The translations under genes and the position numbers were made by a program. Below, one piece after another: positions 19,762-29,117 of a stretch of DNA of 64,000 nucleotides. The stretch is from Bacillus timonensis. GTDB taxonomy: Bacteria; Bacillota; Bacilli; Bacillales; Bacillaceae_L. The DNA is taken from NCBI RefSeq assembly GCF_000285535.1, contig NZ_HE610988.1, positions 103,737 to 167,736 on the forward strand, read 5' to 3'. Every line of letters begins with the position of its first letter. Position 1 is the stretch's first letter. Below the pieces are notes generated by a model. The model had not been told where the DNA came from, searched no databases, and was given only the letters and a program-made list of their open reading frames with translations.

Positions 19762-19840
19762 ATAGAACTTTTTTAAGGAGGTTGAAAATGACACATCGAA
19801 TTTCTCAGTTCTTTTCATCCTCATCTTTTGAACAGAGATT

Positions 19841-20320
19841 TTAACGACGTGATTGGTACGGTCTTTTTGCTCTTGGGGGTCCAAGTATTTCAGACCAAAT
19901 AATTCCTTCAGCAACCTTATTTTTCGAGAAGTTCTTTATAGCCTTGTGTTGAGTAGTCTCTGTTGGTTTAATAACAGTAAGAGACGGCTCCATCTCCTCG
20001 CTTGTTGTTTCACTGTAAGTTCCCTTTTGTTGAAGTTCTTGATATCGTTCATAAAACGTATTTGGAACTGAGGCGTCGGATACCTCCTCTTCCTCTAGTA
20101 CTTCAAATTCATATTTTGTTTCTACTTCAACCTTCTCTTTTTCAGGTTTTTGTTCCTGGTCAAAAGGATTAAACTGTTTTGGAAGTGGAATCTGAGTTGT
20201 AGGCTCTTTTTCACCACTACTAAAACGTTTAAACGCATTAAAAACAAATCCGATTATGACAATAAGAATCCACGCATTTGACATAATCAATTCAAATAGT
20301 CCTTGTAAAGGTGACTCCAT
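19841..20320 (-). CDS. yqfB: YqfB-position membrane-anchored protein
   Basis: The 159-residue protein has one N-terminal membrane span (about residues 11-30) followed by a highly charged, probably disordered region rich in Glu and Lys and a basic C-terminus (PRAKRPYQSRR). It is the third gene of the nfeD-floA unit, about 48 bases after floA, where B. subtilis has yqfB. A role in flotillin-linked membrane organisation is a guess from position. No catalytic motif was seen. The gene symbol rests on synteny. Confidence 0.8.
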   Translation of the reverse strand: MESPLQGLFELIMSNAWILIVIIGFVFNAFKRFSSGEKEPTTQIPLPKQFNPFDQEQKPEKEKVEVETKYEFEVLEEEEVSDASVPNTFYERYQELQQKGTYSETTSEEMEPSLTVIKPTETTQHKAIKNFSKNKVAEGIIWSEILGPPRAKRPYQSRR

Positions 20321-20368
20321 AGTGTAAACCTCCTTTCGTGTATTGAGGTTTAGGTCGATTTTAAATTA

Positions 20369-21355
20369 TTATTTATCTTCCTCATCCTTATGAGTACTTT
20401 TACCAATAGAATTTCTCATATCAGTATCAGCCATGATATTTTTTAAATTCGTATAATCAAGCACGCCAAGGTTACCTGAACGTAATGCTTCTGCCATAGC
20501 TAGAGGTACTTCAGCTTCAGCTTCCACAACCTTCGCTTTCATTTCTTCTACACGAGCGCGCATTTCTTGTTCACTTGCAACCGCCATTGCGCGACGTTCT
20601 TCAGCCTTCGCTTGAGCAATTTTCTTGTCCGCTTCCGCTTGGTCTGTTTGAAGAACCGCACCAATGTTCTTACCAATATCAATATCGGCAATATCAATGG
20701 AAAGAATTTCGAATGCAGTACCTGCATCAAGTCCTTTCGCTAAAACAGTTTGAGAAATCATATCCGGATTTTCAAGTACCTTTTTATGGTCCGTTTGTGA
20801 ACCAATTGTACTAACGATACCTTCACCTACGCGGGCAATAACAGTTTCTTCCCCTGCACCCCCGACTAGGCGGTCAATGTTCGCACGCACAGTAATACGT
20901 GCTTTTGCTTTAACTTCGATACCATCCATTGCCACACCTGAAATAAATGGTGTCTCAATAACCTTAGGATTAACACTCATTTGAACAGCTTCTAACACGT
21001 CACGACCCGCTAAGTCGATTGCAGCAGCCCTTTCGAAGGTTAATTCGATGTTCGCACGTTGGGCAGCGATTAATGCATTTACGACGCGGTCAACATTACC
21101 GCCTGCTAGATAGTGACTCTCGAGTTGGTTTGTATTAAGATTTAAACCCGCTTTTTGAGCCTTAATTAACGGGATAATGACACGGTTTGGGATAACCCGA
21201 CGTAATCTCATCCCAATCAATGTAAAGATACTTACACGGACACCAGCAGCCAAGGCCGAAATCCATAGTGCAACTGGCACAAATGTAAATAATACAGCTA
21301 GTAAAATAATAGCTAGTGCCACTAATATTAAAATAGTAATCATACCTGTTGGCAT
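20369..21355 (-). CDS. floA: Flotillin-like protein FloA
   Basis: The 328-residue membrane-associated scaffold protein organises functional membrane microdomains. The N-terminus has one or two hydrophobic segments (to about residue 48). An SPFH/band-7-like domain follows (about 60-230, including PVALWISA and [13 protein letters not shown]). A long alanine/glutamate-rich coiled-coil stretch (about 230-300) follows. The length equals B. subtilis YqfA/FloA. It follows nfeD by about 30 bases, the classic pairing. Confidence 0.95.
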   Translation of the reverse strand: MPTGMITILILVALAIILLAVLFTFVPVALWISALAAGVRVSIFTLIGMRLRRVIPNRVIIPLIKAQKAGLNLNTNQLESHYLAGGNVDRVVNALIAAQRANIELTFERAAAIDLAGRDVLEAVQMSVNPKVIETPFISGVAMDGIEVKAKARITVRANIDRLVGGAGEETVIARVGEGIVSTIGSQTDHKKVLENPDMISQTVLAKGLDAGTAFEILSIDIADIDIGKNIGAVLQTDQAEADKKIAQAKAEERRAMAVASEQEMRARVEEMKAKVVEAEAEVPLAMAEALRSGNLGVLDYTNLKNIMADTDMRNSIGKSTHKDEEDK

Positions 21356-21386
21356 AATATTTTTCCTCCTACCATCTTTTTATAGA

Positions 21387-22712
21387 TTAATCTTTCAAAA
21401 CTTCTCGAACAACAATTCGTGAACCTTCTGTTTTAATGACTTCAATTTTCGTATTCTTCTCAATGTAATTCCCTTGTGTAACGACGTCAAGTCTCTCATT
21501 ATTTATGATGGCCGTACCTGAAGGTCTCAGCGTTGTCAAAGCAATTCCTTGTTTTCCGATTAAATCTTCCCGATTCTTATTTGAAACATACCCACTCTCT
21601 GTATTGGTTGAATCAAAAAGAATAATCTTCTTAAAAGCATGCAATCTCTTGCCGAAAACTTTTACGAAAACAATTGAAACGACAATTGTAGCAACAAATG
21701 CGATTAAAAGTGAGATACTAATGACCATCATACTGCTTCCCGCCAAGAAAAAGCTCATTAAAATAGCACCTAAACCTATCAAGCCTATAATCCCCCCAGG
21801 CAATACAAACTCCAGTAACACTAACACAATTCCTACGATAAACAGAATAATCGATTCCATTCCAGCTAGTCCAGCTACTAAATGTCCATAGAAAAAGAGT
21901 AATAATGCCGATATCCCCATTATACCAGGAATACCAAATCCAGGTGAGTAAAGCTCTACAACTAAACCTAAGCTTCCAATTGTCAATAAAATTGAAACAA
22001 CAACTGGATTTGTAATAAAGCGTGCAATTTTTTCTGCAATGCTAAGTTCTGCTTCCTCAACAGCAGCTTTTTCATAACCAAGTGTTTTCAGTAAATCTGC
22101 TCTATCTTTAACAACACCCTCAGCATATCCAACCTCAAGGGCCTGATTAGCAGTTAATGTTAGAAATTTACCTTTTTCAGCACCTAATTCTGGTAAATCG
22201 ACGTCTTTATCCGCCATTGCTAGGGCATATATCGGATTCCGATTATTGTTTTCTGCAGCACCCTTCATCGCTGACAGCCAATAGGAAACAGCTTTTTCAT
22301 CTGCGGTATTTCCGGCCTGATCAATGATTCCAGCAGCTCCCATTCTACCATTCTCAGACATGTAGATTTCATTTGCGTTTAGTGCGATAAATGCACCTGC
22401 TGAAATGGCATCGTTATTTACATACGCAACCGTAGGAATAGTTGATTCCTGGATTCTTTTCCCGATTTGTGTTGCAGCATCAACAGCACCTCCCGGAGTA
22501 TTAATCTCGAGGATGATGGTATCTGCTCCTTTTTCCTCAGCGTCCGTAATCGAGCGATCAACAAAAGCACTCAGGCCTTTTTCTACAGTTTCTTCTAACG
22601 GGATGATATAAACTACCTGGTCTGTCGCACTTAAGCTCTTATTTGGCGTCAGTGTAAGTAGCAAAGGCAATAGAATAATGGAAAGGTATAAAAAAATTCT
22701 TATTCTTCTCAT
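21387..22712 (-). CDS. nfeD: Long-form NfeD membrane protein (ClpP-like serine protease domain plus OB domain)
   Basis: The 441-residue protein corresponds to B. subtilis YqeZ. A signal-like hydrophobic N-terminus (about residues 6-24) is followed by a ClpP-class protease domain (about 35-230, with NTPGGAVDAAT and NNDAISAGAFIA). Four or so membrane spans (about 235-370) lead to a C-terminal OB-fold NfeD domain. The start at 22712 was chosen because GGGGGG lies 6 bases before it; a longer frame reaches 22808 without support. It is the first gene of a sigma-W-type operon with floA and yqfB. Confidence 0.93.
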   Translation of the reverse strand: MRRIRIFLYLSIILLPLLLTLTPNKSLSATDQVVYIIPLEETVEKGLSAFVDRSITDAEEKGADTIILEINTPGGAVDAATQIGKRIQESTIPTVAYVNNDAISAGAFIALNANEIYMSENGRMGAAGIIDQAGNTADEKAVSYWLSAMKGAAENNNRNPIYALAMADKDVDLPELGAEKGKFLTLTANQALEVGYAEGVVKDRADLLKTLGYEKAAVEEAELSIAEKIARFITNPVVVSILLTIGSLGLVVELYSPGFGIPGIMGISALLLFFYGHLVAGLAGMESIILFIVGIVLVLLEFVLPGGIIGLIGLGAILMSFFLAGSSMMVISISLLIAFVATIVVSIVFVKVFGKRLHAFKKIILFDSTNTESGYVSNKNREDLIGKQGIALTTLRPSGTAIINNERLDVVTQGNYIEKNTKIEVIKTEGSRIVVREVLKD

Positions 22713-22759
22713 GGCGTTCCCCCCTTCTTCATTCATTTTTACGTCTTGATAGTATGTAA

Positions 22760-22786
22760 TACGATTCAGAGTCGGAAGTGGTTTCA
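22760..22786 (-). promoter_or_regulatory. Sigma-W-type promoter of nfeD-floA-yqfB
   Basis: On the minus strand, TGAAAC (22781-22786) and CGTA (22760-22763) are separated by 17 bases, matching the known ECF sigma-W consensus. They lie about 48 bases upstream of the nfeD start. The orthologous B. subtilis operon is sigma-W dependent. Confidence 0.8.
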
Positions 22787-22900
22787 TTTTTAGTGTGATT
22801 CTATGCAAATTTTCTGTTGGTAATTATTAACTCCCCATATGTACGTGAGGGTACGACTGCAATACATGCCTTCGTACCCTCTTGAATCCCTCATAAAAGA

Positions 22901-22925
22901 AAAACACCTTACACGATGTAAGGTG
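22901..22925 (-). terminator. Terminator of rpsU-yqeY
   Basis: An 8-bp stem (CACCTTAC/GTAAGGTG) with a 5-nt loop is followed by TTTTTC on the minus strand, a few bases past the yqeY stop codon. Confidence 0.8.
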
Positions 22926-22931
22926 CTCTGG

Positions 22932-23378
22932 TTAAGATAATTGCTGTTGAACAAGTTTGTTAATGAGACTACCGTCAGCCTTCCCTTTTACCTTTGGCAT
23001 GATAGCAGCCATCACTTTGCCCATGTCAGCCTTTGAAGAAGCATTGACCTCTTGCACTGTTTCTTTCACAATCTCAACAAGTTCCTCTTCGGACAATTGT
23101 TTTGGAAGGTATACCTCTAATATCTCAATTTCTGTCTGAACTTTATTAACAAGATCTTCACGACCAGCGTTACTAAATTCGCGGAGGGAATCTTTACGTT
23201 GTTTTAATTCACGAGTAAGAACCGTTAGTTCTGCTTCTTCTGAAAGTTCACCGGTACCAAGCTTAATCCCTTCATTCTGAAGAGCAGCCTTAACCATTCG
23301 AATAACAGATAGCTTATCTTTCTCTTTATTCTTCATCGCTGTTTTCATATCATTATTTAAACGCTCGAGAAGACTCAT
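22932..23378 (-). CDS. yqeY: GatB/YqeY domain protein
   Basis: The 148-residue protein has the GatB-tail (YqeY) fold: an N-terminal helical half ([20 protein letters not shown]) and a C-terminal half resembling the tRNA-binding tail of the amidotransferase subunit GatB ([21 protein letters not shown]). It is not part of GatCAB here, and its exact role is uncertain. It follows rpsU by about 16 bases, a pairing conserved widely in Firmicutes. Length is normal. Confidence 0.94.
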   Translation of the reverse strand: MSLLERLNNDMKTAMKNKEKDKLSVIRMVKAALQNEGIKLGTGELSEEAELTVLTRELKQRKDSLREFSNAGREDLVNKVQTEIEILEVYLPKQLSEEELVEIVKETVQEVNASSKADMGKVMAAIMPKVKGKADGSLINKLVQQQLS

Positions 23379-23394
23379 AAAACTACACCCTCTT

Positions 23395-23568
23395 TTAGTA
23401 TTTGCGCTTTCTAGCAGCTTCAGATTTCTTCTTACGCTTTACGCTAGGCTTTTCATAGAATTCGCGCTTTCTAGCTTCTTGAATAGTACCTGATTTAGAT
23501 ACAGTACGTTTGAAGCGGCGAAGAGCATCTTCAAGCGATTCGTTTTTACGAACGACCGTTTTTGACAT
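23395..23568 (-). CDS. rpsU: 30S ribosomal protein S21
   Basis: The 57-residue basic protein starts [20 protein letters not shown] and ends in a Lys/Arg-rich tail ([12 protein letters not shown]). These are hallmarks of bS21, which binds the 16S rRNA platform near the anti-Shine-Dalgarno. A GAGGGAGGG ribosome binding site is present. It is the first gene of a short unit with yqeY and has a strong promoter about 115 bases upstream. Confidence 0.97.
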   Translation of the reverse strand: MSKTVVRKNESLEDALRRFKRTVSKSGTIQEARKREFYEKPSVKRKKKSEAARKRKY

Positions 23569-23681
23569 TCTAATTCCCTCCCTCCGAAAACAACCACTAA
23601 CATCTAATTAAGACACATGTTCTATTTAATTTCTTAGTGTCGATAGCAAATATCGTCGAAAAAATAAACATGTACTTTGCA

Positions 23682-23710
23682 ATTATAATATATGCATGTT
23701 TTTTGGTCAA
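23682..23710 (-). promoter_or_regulatory. Sigma-A promoter of rpsU-yqeY
   Basis: On the minus strand, TTGACC (23705-23710) and a perfect TATAAT (23682-23687) are separated by 17 bases. It lies in the 346-base gap between rpsU and the divergent transporter gene. Nothing else was seen in that gap. Confidence 0.65.
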
Positions 23711-23914
23711 CAGTAATTCACAACAGAGCTACTAAAAAGCACATTTTTCACTACTAGTTTTGATGAAATATTCTCCTGCTATTCCTGTTAAATCCTATCT
23801 TTTCACGGTCTTTTTGGCACTCCTAAAAATTTTTGTCACGTTTCATTCGTAAAAGAAAGGAAGTAGGCATTTTCATACAACCTTGTCCATACAATGTGAT
23901 AGGGGTGAGAATGC

Positions 23915-24841
23915 ATGATTGAACTGGTATCGTTATTCGCTGTATTTATTGCGATTTTTTTATTTGGTATGACTGTTATGAGGACAGGCCTGTATAATCT
24001 TACAGGAGATAAAGTAAAGGTATGGTTGATTCGATTTACAGATAACCCCATAAAGGGCTTATTGACTGGGATGATTATTACAGCAATCATTCACAGTAGT
24101 TCTGCAGTTATGGTCCTCGTTGTTGGATTAATCGCTACCGGATATTTAACCTTTAAACAATCAATTGGAATTATTCTTGGTACAAACATAGGCACAACCT
24201 TTACCGCTGAGATTATTACGTTTGATATATTTGAGTGGATTGTTCCAATGCTGATTTTAGGATTTCTATGTTTATTTGTTCGCAGTCAACAAGTATTTAG
24301 TTTTGGTGCATTTTTATTTGGATTAGGATGCATGTTTGTAGCGATGAATGGATTCGAACAGCTTGCTAGACCTATCGCACAATTTCCGTCCATTCATACT
24401 TTTTTTCAGCATACAAACGAAAGTGGTCTTTTCGGTGTTGGTGTAGGGACCATTTTGACTTCTATTATTCAATCTAGTACGGCAACAACCGGAATCATAA
24501 TGGGATTTATGAATGAACAGCTTTTAACTTTAAATGCTGGGATTGCAATTTTATTAGGGGCTAACATCGGAACATGTATTACCGCTTTTATTGCTAGTAT
24601 CGGAAGCAAACATGAAGCAAAATTGGCTGCTTATGCCCATATTTGGGTGAATGTTATTGGTGTGATCTTATTTTTCCCGTTAATAAACGTACTTGGTCAG
24701 ATTGCTATGTTGCTCACATCACACCCAGATGTTCAAATCGCCCATGTTAGTTTACTATTTAATGTTCTTACTTCACTACTATTTTTACCTTTTGCTGGAG
24801 TGCTTACGAAATTTATCATGAGGATACACCGGGCTGCATAA
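23915..24841 (+). CDS. yqeW: Na/Pi cotransporter family protein
   Basis: The 308-residue integral membrane protein of the NptA/PNaS family corresponds to B. subtilis YqeW. It has about eight hydrophobic spans and the two inverted repeat motifs of the family: HSSSAVMVL in the first half and IQSSTATTGI in the second, each followed by GANIGT/GTNIGT-type glycine motifs. The family moves phosphate with sodium. It is transcribed alone, divergently from rpsU. No PhoU-like C-terminal domain is present. Confidence 0.9.
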   Translation: MIELVSLFAVFIAIFLFGMTVMRTGLYNLTGDKVKVWLIRFTDNPIKGLLTGMIITAIIHSSSAVMVLVVGLIATGYLTFKQSIGIILGTNIGTTFTAEIITFDIFEWIVPMLILGFLCLFVRSQQVFSFGAFLFGLGCMFVAMNGFEQLARPIAQFPSIHTFFQHTNESGLFGVGVGTILTSIIQSSTATTGIIMGFMNEQLLTLNAGIAILLGANIGTCITAFIASIGSKHEAKLAAYAHIWVNVIGVILFFPLINVLGQIAMLLTSHPDVQIAHVSLLFNVLTSLLFLPFAGVLTKFIMRIHRAA

Positions 24842-24865
24842 GGAAAGCTGGCCTTTTAGGCCAGC

Positions 24866-24993
24866 TCAGACTGTTGACAAACGCTCGCATACTGCGTTGC
24901 TTGCCTCTCTCGTTGCGCTTATTCGGTATCATCTCTCGCGTCTTCGCTCAGCTGCGCGCCTTGTCTGACAAGCATTTTCAGGACAGTCCGGAA
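24866..24993. repeat. Intergenic GC-rich segment between yqeW and deoC, possibly a repeat
   Basis: Just after a 7-bp hairpin (GCTGGCC/GGCCAGC, 24845-24863) lies a coding-free segment of about 130 bases. It is more GC-rich than its surroundings, with short inverted words at its ends (CAGACTGT/ACAGTCCG, imperfect) and CTTGTCTGACAAG inside. Composition and setting resemble the other intergenic elements, but no second copy was found in the window. Confidence 0.35.
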
Positions 24994-25059
24994 ATTGAAT
25001 TAATATTTAGATATCCTTAAAAATTCATGTAGACAATGCAGTACCGACTTAATCGATTA

Positions 25060-25728
25060 TTAATAGTCTGAAGATCCGGTCAGTCCGTTAACAATAGATA
25101 CTCCTGCACTTGCACCTATTCTTGTTGCTCCTGCTTCAATCATATCTTGAGTACCTTTTAGGTCACGAACACCGCCAGATGCTTTCACACCGATATCTGG
25201 TCCAACTGTTTTACGCATTAATCGAATGTCTTCTACAGTAGCCCCTCCGGTTGAAAATCCAGTTGATGTCTTAACAAAATCAGCTCCAGCTTTGACTGAG
25301 AGTTCACACGCTCTAACCTTCTCCTCATCGGTTAACAGACATGTTTCAATAATAACTTTTGTAAGAGCTTTTCCTTTTGCTGCTTCTACAACAGCGCGGA
25401 TATCTTTTTCCACTAGTTCATCATTTTTATCTTTAAGGGCACCGATATTAATGACCATGTCCACTTCTGTTGCACCTTTTTCAATTGCATCCTTTGTTTC
25501 AAATGCCTTTGTTTCAGACGTACTAGCCCCTAATGGGAATCCAATAACCGTACAAACTTTTACTTCAGAATCTTTTAAAAGAGTAGCAGCAGTCTCCACC
25601 CAAGTTGGATTCACACATACAGACATAAAACCATATTCCTTTGCCTCAGCGCAAAGATTCTCAATTTGTGCTTTTGTTGTATCTGCTTTTAATGCTGTAT
25701 GATCAATCATTTTCGCAATATTTGTCAT
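25060..25728 (-). CDS. deoC: Deoxyribose-phosphate aldolase
   Basis: The 222-residue class I aldolase cleaves 2-deoxyribose-5-phosphate to acetaldehyde and glyceraldehyde-3-phosphate in deoxynucleoside catabolism. The Schiff-base Lys is in FVKTSTGF, and a second conserved Lys is in GVKASGG. The length is typical and the fold is a TIM barrel. It has its own ribosome binding site (GAAAGGAGAA). It lies just downstream of mtaB on the same strand but beyond a terminator, so it is likely a separate transcript. Confidence 0.96.
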   Translation of the reverse strand: MTNIAKMIDHTALKADTTKAQIENLCAEAKEYGFMSVCVNPTWVETAATLLKDSEVKVCTVIGFPLGASTSETKAFETKDAIEKGATEVDMVINIGALKDKNDELVEKDIRAVVEAAKGKALTKVIIETCLLTDEEKVRACELSVKAGADFVKTSTGFSTGGATVEDIRLMRKTVGPDIGVKASGGVRDLKGTQDMIEAGATRIGASAGVSIVNGLTGSSDY

Positions 25729-25817
25729 TATGTATTTCTCCTTTCAACAGTTGAGTTGTACGTACCTCTAACATCATATCATTGTTGCATTTGGTTTACT
25801 ATATTATGTGATAAAAA

Positions 25818-25845
25818 AAGAAGCTAATCAGAGGATTAACTTCTT
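25818..25845 (-). terminator. Terminator of the hrcA-dnaK-mtaB operon
   Basis: A 12-bp stem with one mismatch (AAGAAG.TAATC with GATTA.CTTCTT) and a 4-nt loop is followed by seven T on the minus strand. It lies just past the mtaB stop. Confidence 0.75.
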
Positions 25846-25860
25846 AGAAAAGTATTCAGT

Positions 25861-27222
25861 TTATGCAGTTGTTCTTGTTTCTTCTGCTTCTATTGGTAAG
25901 TCTTCTTCGATTTTCACAAATTTACCTTCGTTATATGGGTATCCAGCTTTTGTGATTTTTACTTTTACGATTTTACCAATCATATCTTCAGTTGCATCAA
26001 ACTTTACTTTTAGATAATTGTCAGTATAACCAATGTATAGACCACTTGTTGGATCGTCCTTGTCTAATTCCTCTGGAATAACTTCTAGTACTTCTCCCTC
26101 GTAATTAGATGCATATTCCTTCGCCAATTGGTCTGATAGTGAAATTAAGCGGTGTACGCGCTCATTTTTCACTTCTTCGTCAATTTGATCTTCCATTCTT
26201 GCCGCTGGTGTACCAGTACGCTTAGAATATGGGAATACATGCAATTCAGAGAATTTATGTTCGTTGATAAAATTATAGGTCTCCATAAATTCTTCTTCTG
26301 TTTCTCCAGGGAAACCAACGATTACATCTGAGGTTAACGCCAATCCAGGTAAAGCCTGGCGCAATTTGGTTAGGCGTTCTGCAAAGAATTCCATTGTGTA
26401 TTTCCGTCTCATTCGTTTTAACACAGTGTTTGAACCAGATTGTAATGGAACATGCAAATGTCTAACTACTTTCTTAGATTGATCAAGCACTTCTATTATC
26501 TCATCGGTAATTTGGCTAGCTTCGATTGATGAGATGCGGATTCTCTTCAGACCAATAACTTTTGATTCTAAGTCACGTAAAAGAGCAGCTAGATTATAAT
26601 CTTTCATATCTTCACCATAGCCACCTGTATGAATACCCGTTAGAACGATTTCTTTATAACCAGCATTAACAAGCTGTTGTGCTTGCTTGATTACTTCTTC
26701 TGGATCACGTGAACGCATAAGTCCTCGAGCCCATGGTATGATACAGAAGGTACAGAAATTGTTACAACCCTCTTGTATTTTTAATGAAGCACGTGTACGG
26801 TCTGTAAATGAAGGAACATCTAGCTCTTCATACACGCGAGTCTTCATAATATTGCCAACGCCATTAATCGGCTGGCGTTCTTGTTTATACTGGTCGATGT
26901 ATTCAAGCATTTTCTTGCGATCCTGTGTCCCTACAACAATATCAACCCCAGGAATTGCCATAATTTCTGCTGGTGATGTTTGCGCATAACAACCTGTAAC
27001 ACAAATAACGGCATCAGGATTTTTTCGGATTGCTCGACGAATGACCTGTCTGCTTTTTTTGTCCCCTGTATTTGTAACAGTACAAGTATTAATTACATAT
27101 ACATCTGCAGTACTTTCAAACTCGGTTCGCTCATAGCCAGACTCTTTAAAGAGCTGCCAAATGGCCTCTGTTTCATAATGGTTTACTTTACATCCTAATG
27201 TGTGGAATGCAACTAATGACAT
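25861..27222 (-). CDS. mtaB: tRNA t6A37 methylthiotransferase MtaB
   Basis: The 453-residue radical-SAM enzyme adds a methylthio group to t6A at position 37 of ANN-decoding tRNAs, giving ms2t6A. The N-terminal UPF0004 domain carries three conserved Cys (CKVN, NTCTV, CYAQ) for one iron-sulfur cluster. The radical-SAM motif is CNNFCTFC. A C-terminal TRAM domain follows. The ATG at 27222 sits behind GAGGTG, and the rsmE stop overlaps this site, so the genes are coupled. It is the last gene of the dnaK operon. Confidence 0.96.
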   Translation of the reverse strand: MSLVAFHTLGCKVNHYETEAIWQLFKESGYERTEFESTADVYVINTCTVTNTGDKKSRQVIRRAIRKNPDAVICVTGCYAQTSPAEIMAIPGVDIVVGTQDRKKMLEYIDQYKQERQPINGVGNIMKTRVYEELDVPSFTDRTRASLKIQEGCNNFCTFCIIPWARGLMRSRDPEEVIKQAQQLVNAGYKEIVLTGIHTGGYGEDMKDYNLAALLRDLESKVIGLKRIRISSIEASQITDEIIEVLDQSKKVVRHLHVPLQSGSNTVLKRMRRKYTMEFFAERLTKLRQALPGLALTSDVIVGFPGETEEEFMETYNFINEHKFSELHVFPYSKRTGTPAARMEDQIDEEVKNERVHRLISLSDQLAKEYASNYEGEVLEVIPEELDKDDPTSGLYIGYTDNYLKVKFDATEDMIGKIVKVKITKAGYPYNEGKFVKIEEDLPIEAEETRTTA

Positions 27223-27227
27223 TGTTG

Positions 27228-27970
27228 TCACCTCGCTAATTCAAAATAATAAGATACAGCTGATAAAACGTATAATGGAGCTGTTTCTGTTCGTAAGATT
27301 CTTGGCCCAAAGCTACAGGAAATAAAATCATAATCTAGAAATGTTGATACCTCTTTTTCAGTTAAACCACCTTCAGGTCCAATTACAACAAAAAGAGATT
27401 CACCATTTTTCATTTGTGATAGTACGCGCGCTAGATTCGAACGCTCACCACGCTTTGCATCTTCTTCGTAGGCTACTATCTTATAAGTATAGGATTGGCT
27501 ATAGGATAATAATTCTGGAAAAGGTAAAGGTTTACCTACAGCAGGAACGATTGCACGGTGAGATTGCTCAGCAGCTTCTTTTGCAATTTTCCCCCATCGC
27601 TCTACCTTTTTTTGCCCTTTTTTTCATCCCATTTCACAATTGAGCGGGCCGCAACAAAAGGGACAAACTCAGATGCCCCAAGCTCCGTCCCTTTTTGGAT
27701 AACATATTCAAGCTTGTCCCCTTTTGGCAGTCCGCTTGCAATACATACCTGAATGGGGAGCTCATTTGAATTCCCTACCCATTCTACAACATTTGCCAAA
27801 ACTGTATCATTGGTAATTTCAGTAATTTCACAAAGTGCTACTTTTCCATTATAACAACAAAAAATAGTGTCTCCAACTGACATTCTCATAACTCGTGTTA
27901 TATGATGAACATCTTCACCTAAAATTGTGGCTTGCGTTTCGCTCATATGATTGACGAAATATCGCTGCAT
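27228..27970 (-). CDS. rsmE: 16S rRNA m3U1498 methyltransferase RsmE, reading frame broken
   Basis: RsmE methylates U1498 of 16S rRNA. The N-terminal PUA-like part (MQRYFVNHMSE onward) is in one frame to about 27602. The C-terminal SPOUT knot, with IGPEGGLTEKE and LGPRILRTETAP-type sequence, is in another. The break lies at two seven-A runs (27607-27613 and 27618-27624). One extra A in either joins the parts into a 247-residue protein, the usual length. The flanking residues then read KKVERWGKIAKEAAEQ, like other Bacillus RsmE. It lies between prmA and mtaB. Confidence 0.93.
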
Positions 27971-27982
27971 CTACTATTCCCC

Positions 27983-28927
27983 TTACTCGCTTTTCTTTCT
28001 TGCAATCATTGATACCCAATCTTCCATTACTAGTACTTCTTCTATTACAAAACCAGACGCTAGAAGACCGTCCTTCACTTCTTCTTTTTTTGTATTAATG
28101 ATACCAGAAACGATGAATGCACCATTTGGCTTTAGAATCTTTGCTGCATCATCTGTAAAGCGTACAATGATTTCAGCTAGAATATTTGCAACAACAAGAT
28201 CCACCGGTCCTTCGATATTATCAAGAAGGTTATTTTGGGAGACGGTCACGACTTCGTGTACTTTATTAAGTTTTATATTAAGCTTCGCACTTTCAACTGC
28301 AACTGTATCCAAATCAAGAGCTTTGACAGAGCTTGCGCCCAGCATCGCTGCAGCTATACTCAGGACACCGGAACCAGTACCTACATCAATAATTCTATCT
28401 CCTTGCTTTACTGTTCGTTCGAGTGCTTGAATACTCATGACAGTTGTAGGATGTGTTCCCGTTCCAAAAGCCATTCCTGGGTCTAGCTCGATAATTAGTT
28501 CGTCACTATGTACAGGCTCATAAATTTCCCACGTCGGTACGATAGTGAATTTTTCAGATATTTTTACAGGGTGATAATACTTCTTCCATGCCGTAGCCCA
28601 TTCTTCCTCATGAACTTCACTAATGGTGATTTGATTATGCCCTAAATCAATATCAAAAAGCAAAAGATTGTTTATCGCTTCTTTTATTTCATCTACCGTT
28701 TCCCCTAAAAAGCTATTAATAGGGAGGTATGCTTTCACGATAACCCCTTCATCAGGGTAATCGTCAGGATTAAGTTGGTAGATTTCACCAAACACATTTT
28801 CTCGTTCCTTCGTTAGGTCAAATGGATCCTCAATGACAACCCCACTTGCACCAGCCTCATGTAGGATATTCGAGACAGGCTCCACCGCCTCTTGTGTTGT
28901 GTGAATACTTATTTCAGACCATTTCAT
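27983..28927 (-). CDS. prmA: Ribosomal protein L11 methyltransferase
   Basis: The 314-residue SAM-dependent enzyme trimethylates ribosomal protein L11. The N-terminal substrate-recognition domain (about residues 1-100) is followed by a Rossmann methyltransferase domain with motif [15 protein letters not shown] and the NPPY-like position seen here as VANILAEI. The start at 28927 ([10 protein letters not shown]) matches the family and has GGAG upstream. It follows dnaJ after a structured spacer and precedes rsmE by 12 bases. Confidence 0.95.
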   Translation of the reverse strand: MKWSEISIHTTQEAVEPVSNILHEAGASGVVIEDPFDLTKERENVFGEIYQLNPDDYPDEGVIVKAYLPINSFLGETVDEIKEAINNLLLFDIDLGHNQITISEVHEEEWATAWKKYYHPVKISEKFTIVPTWEIYEPVHSDELIIELDPGMAFGTGTHPTTVMSIQALERTVKQGDRIIDVGTGSGVLSIAAAMLGASSVKALDLDTVAVESAKLNIKLNKVHEVVTVSQNNLLDNIEGPVDLVVANILAEIIVRFTDDAAKILKPNGAFIVSGIINTKKEEVKDGLLASGFVIEEVLVMEDWVSMIARKKSE

Positions 28928-29034
28928 ATCTACCAACTCCAATCCAATTTATATCAAATACGCCCCGTCGAATTTGTGTCCGATTTTTAGGTCAACAGAA
29001 AATGGGCATAAAGATGTTGCCACAGTAGTGGCTT

Positions 29035-29097
29035 CCTTCGTCTTTACTCTTACTTCTCGAAAAGAATTCCGAGAAAATTCGTGGCATCCGACGAAGG
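29035..29097. repeat. Structured spacer between dnaJ and prmA
   Basis: CCTTCGTC (29035-29042) pairs with GACGAAGG (29090-29097), and TTCTCG (29054-29059) pairs with CGAGAA (29070-29075), giving a two-tier hairpin. No T-run follows. It may stabilise or process the mRNA between two operon genes, or it may be a degenerate intergenic repeat. Confidence 0.4.
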
Positions 29098-29117
29098 CTT
29101 TTACTTTATTTAGGGTT

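Noticed and set aside
19699-19914. A 71-codon minus-strand frame overlapping the yqfB-yqfC junction
   Set aside because: It covers the terminator hairpin and overlaps two genuine genes in another frame.
22847-22881. A 9-bp inverted repeat (GAGGGTACG/CGTACCCTC) upstream of the nfeD promoter
   Set aside because: It has a 17-nt loop and no T-run on either strand, and it fits no regulator I can name; chance or an old terminator is enough to explain it.
25226-25702. A long plus-strand frame of 158 codons opposite deoC
   Set aside because: It is the antisense shadow of a strongly conserved enzyme; the composition (Ser/Ala/Phe-rich) is typical of such shadows.
27951-28430. A plus-strand frame of 159 codons opposite prmA
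   Set aside because: It is the antisense shadow of prmA, with no ribosome binding site or recognisable domain.
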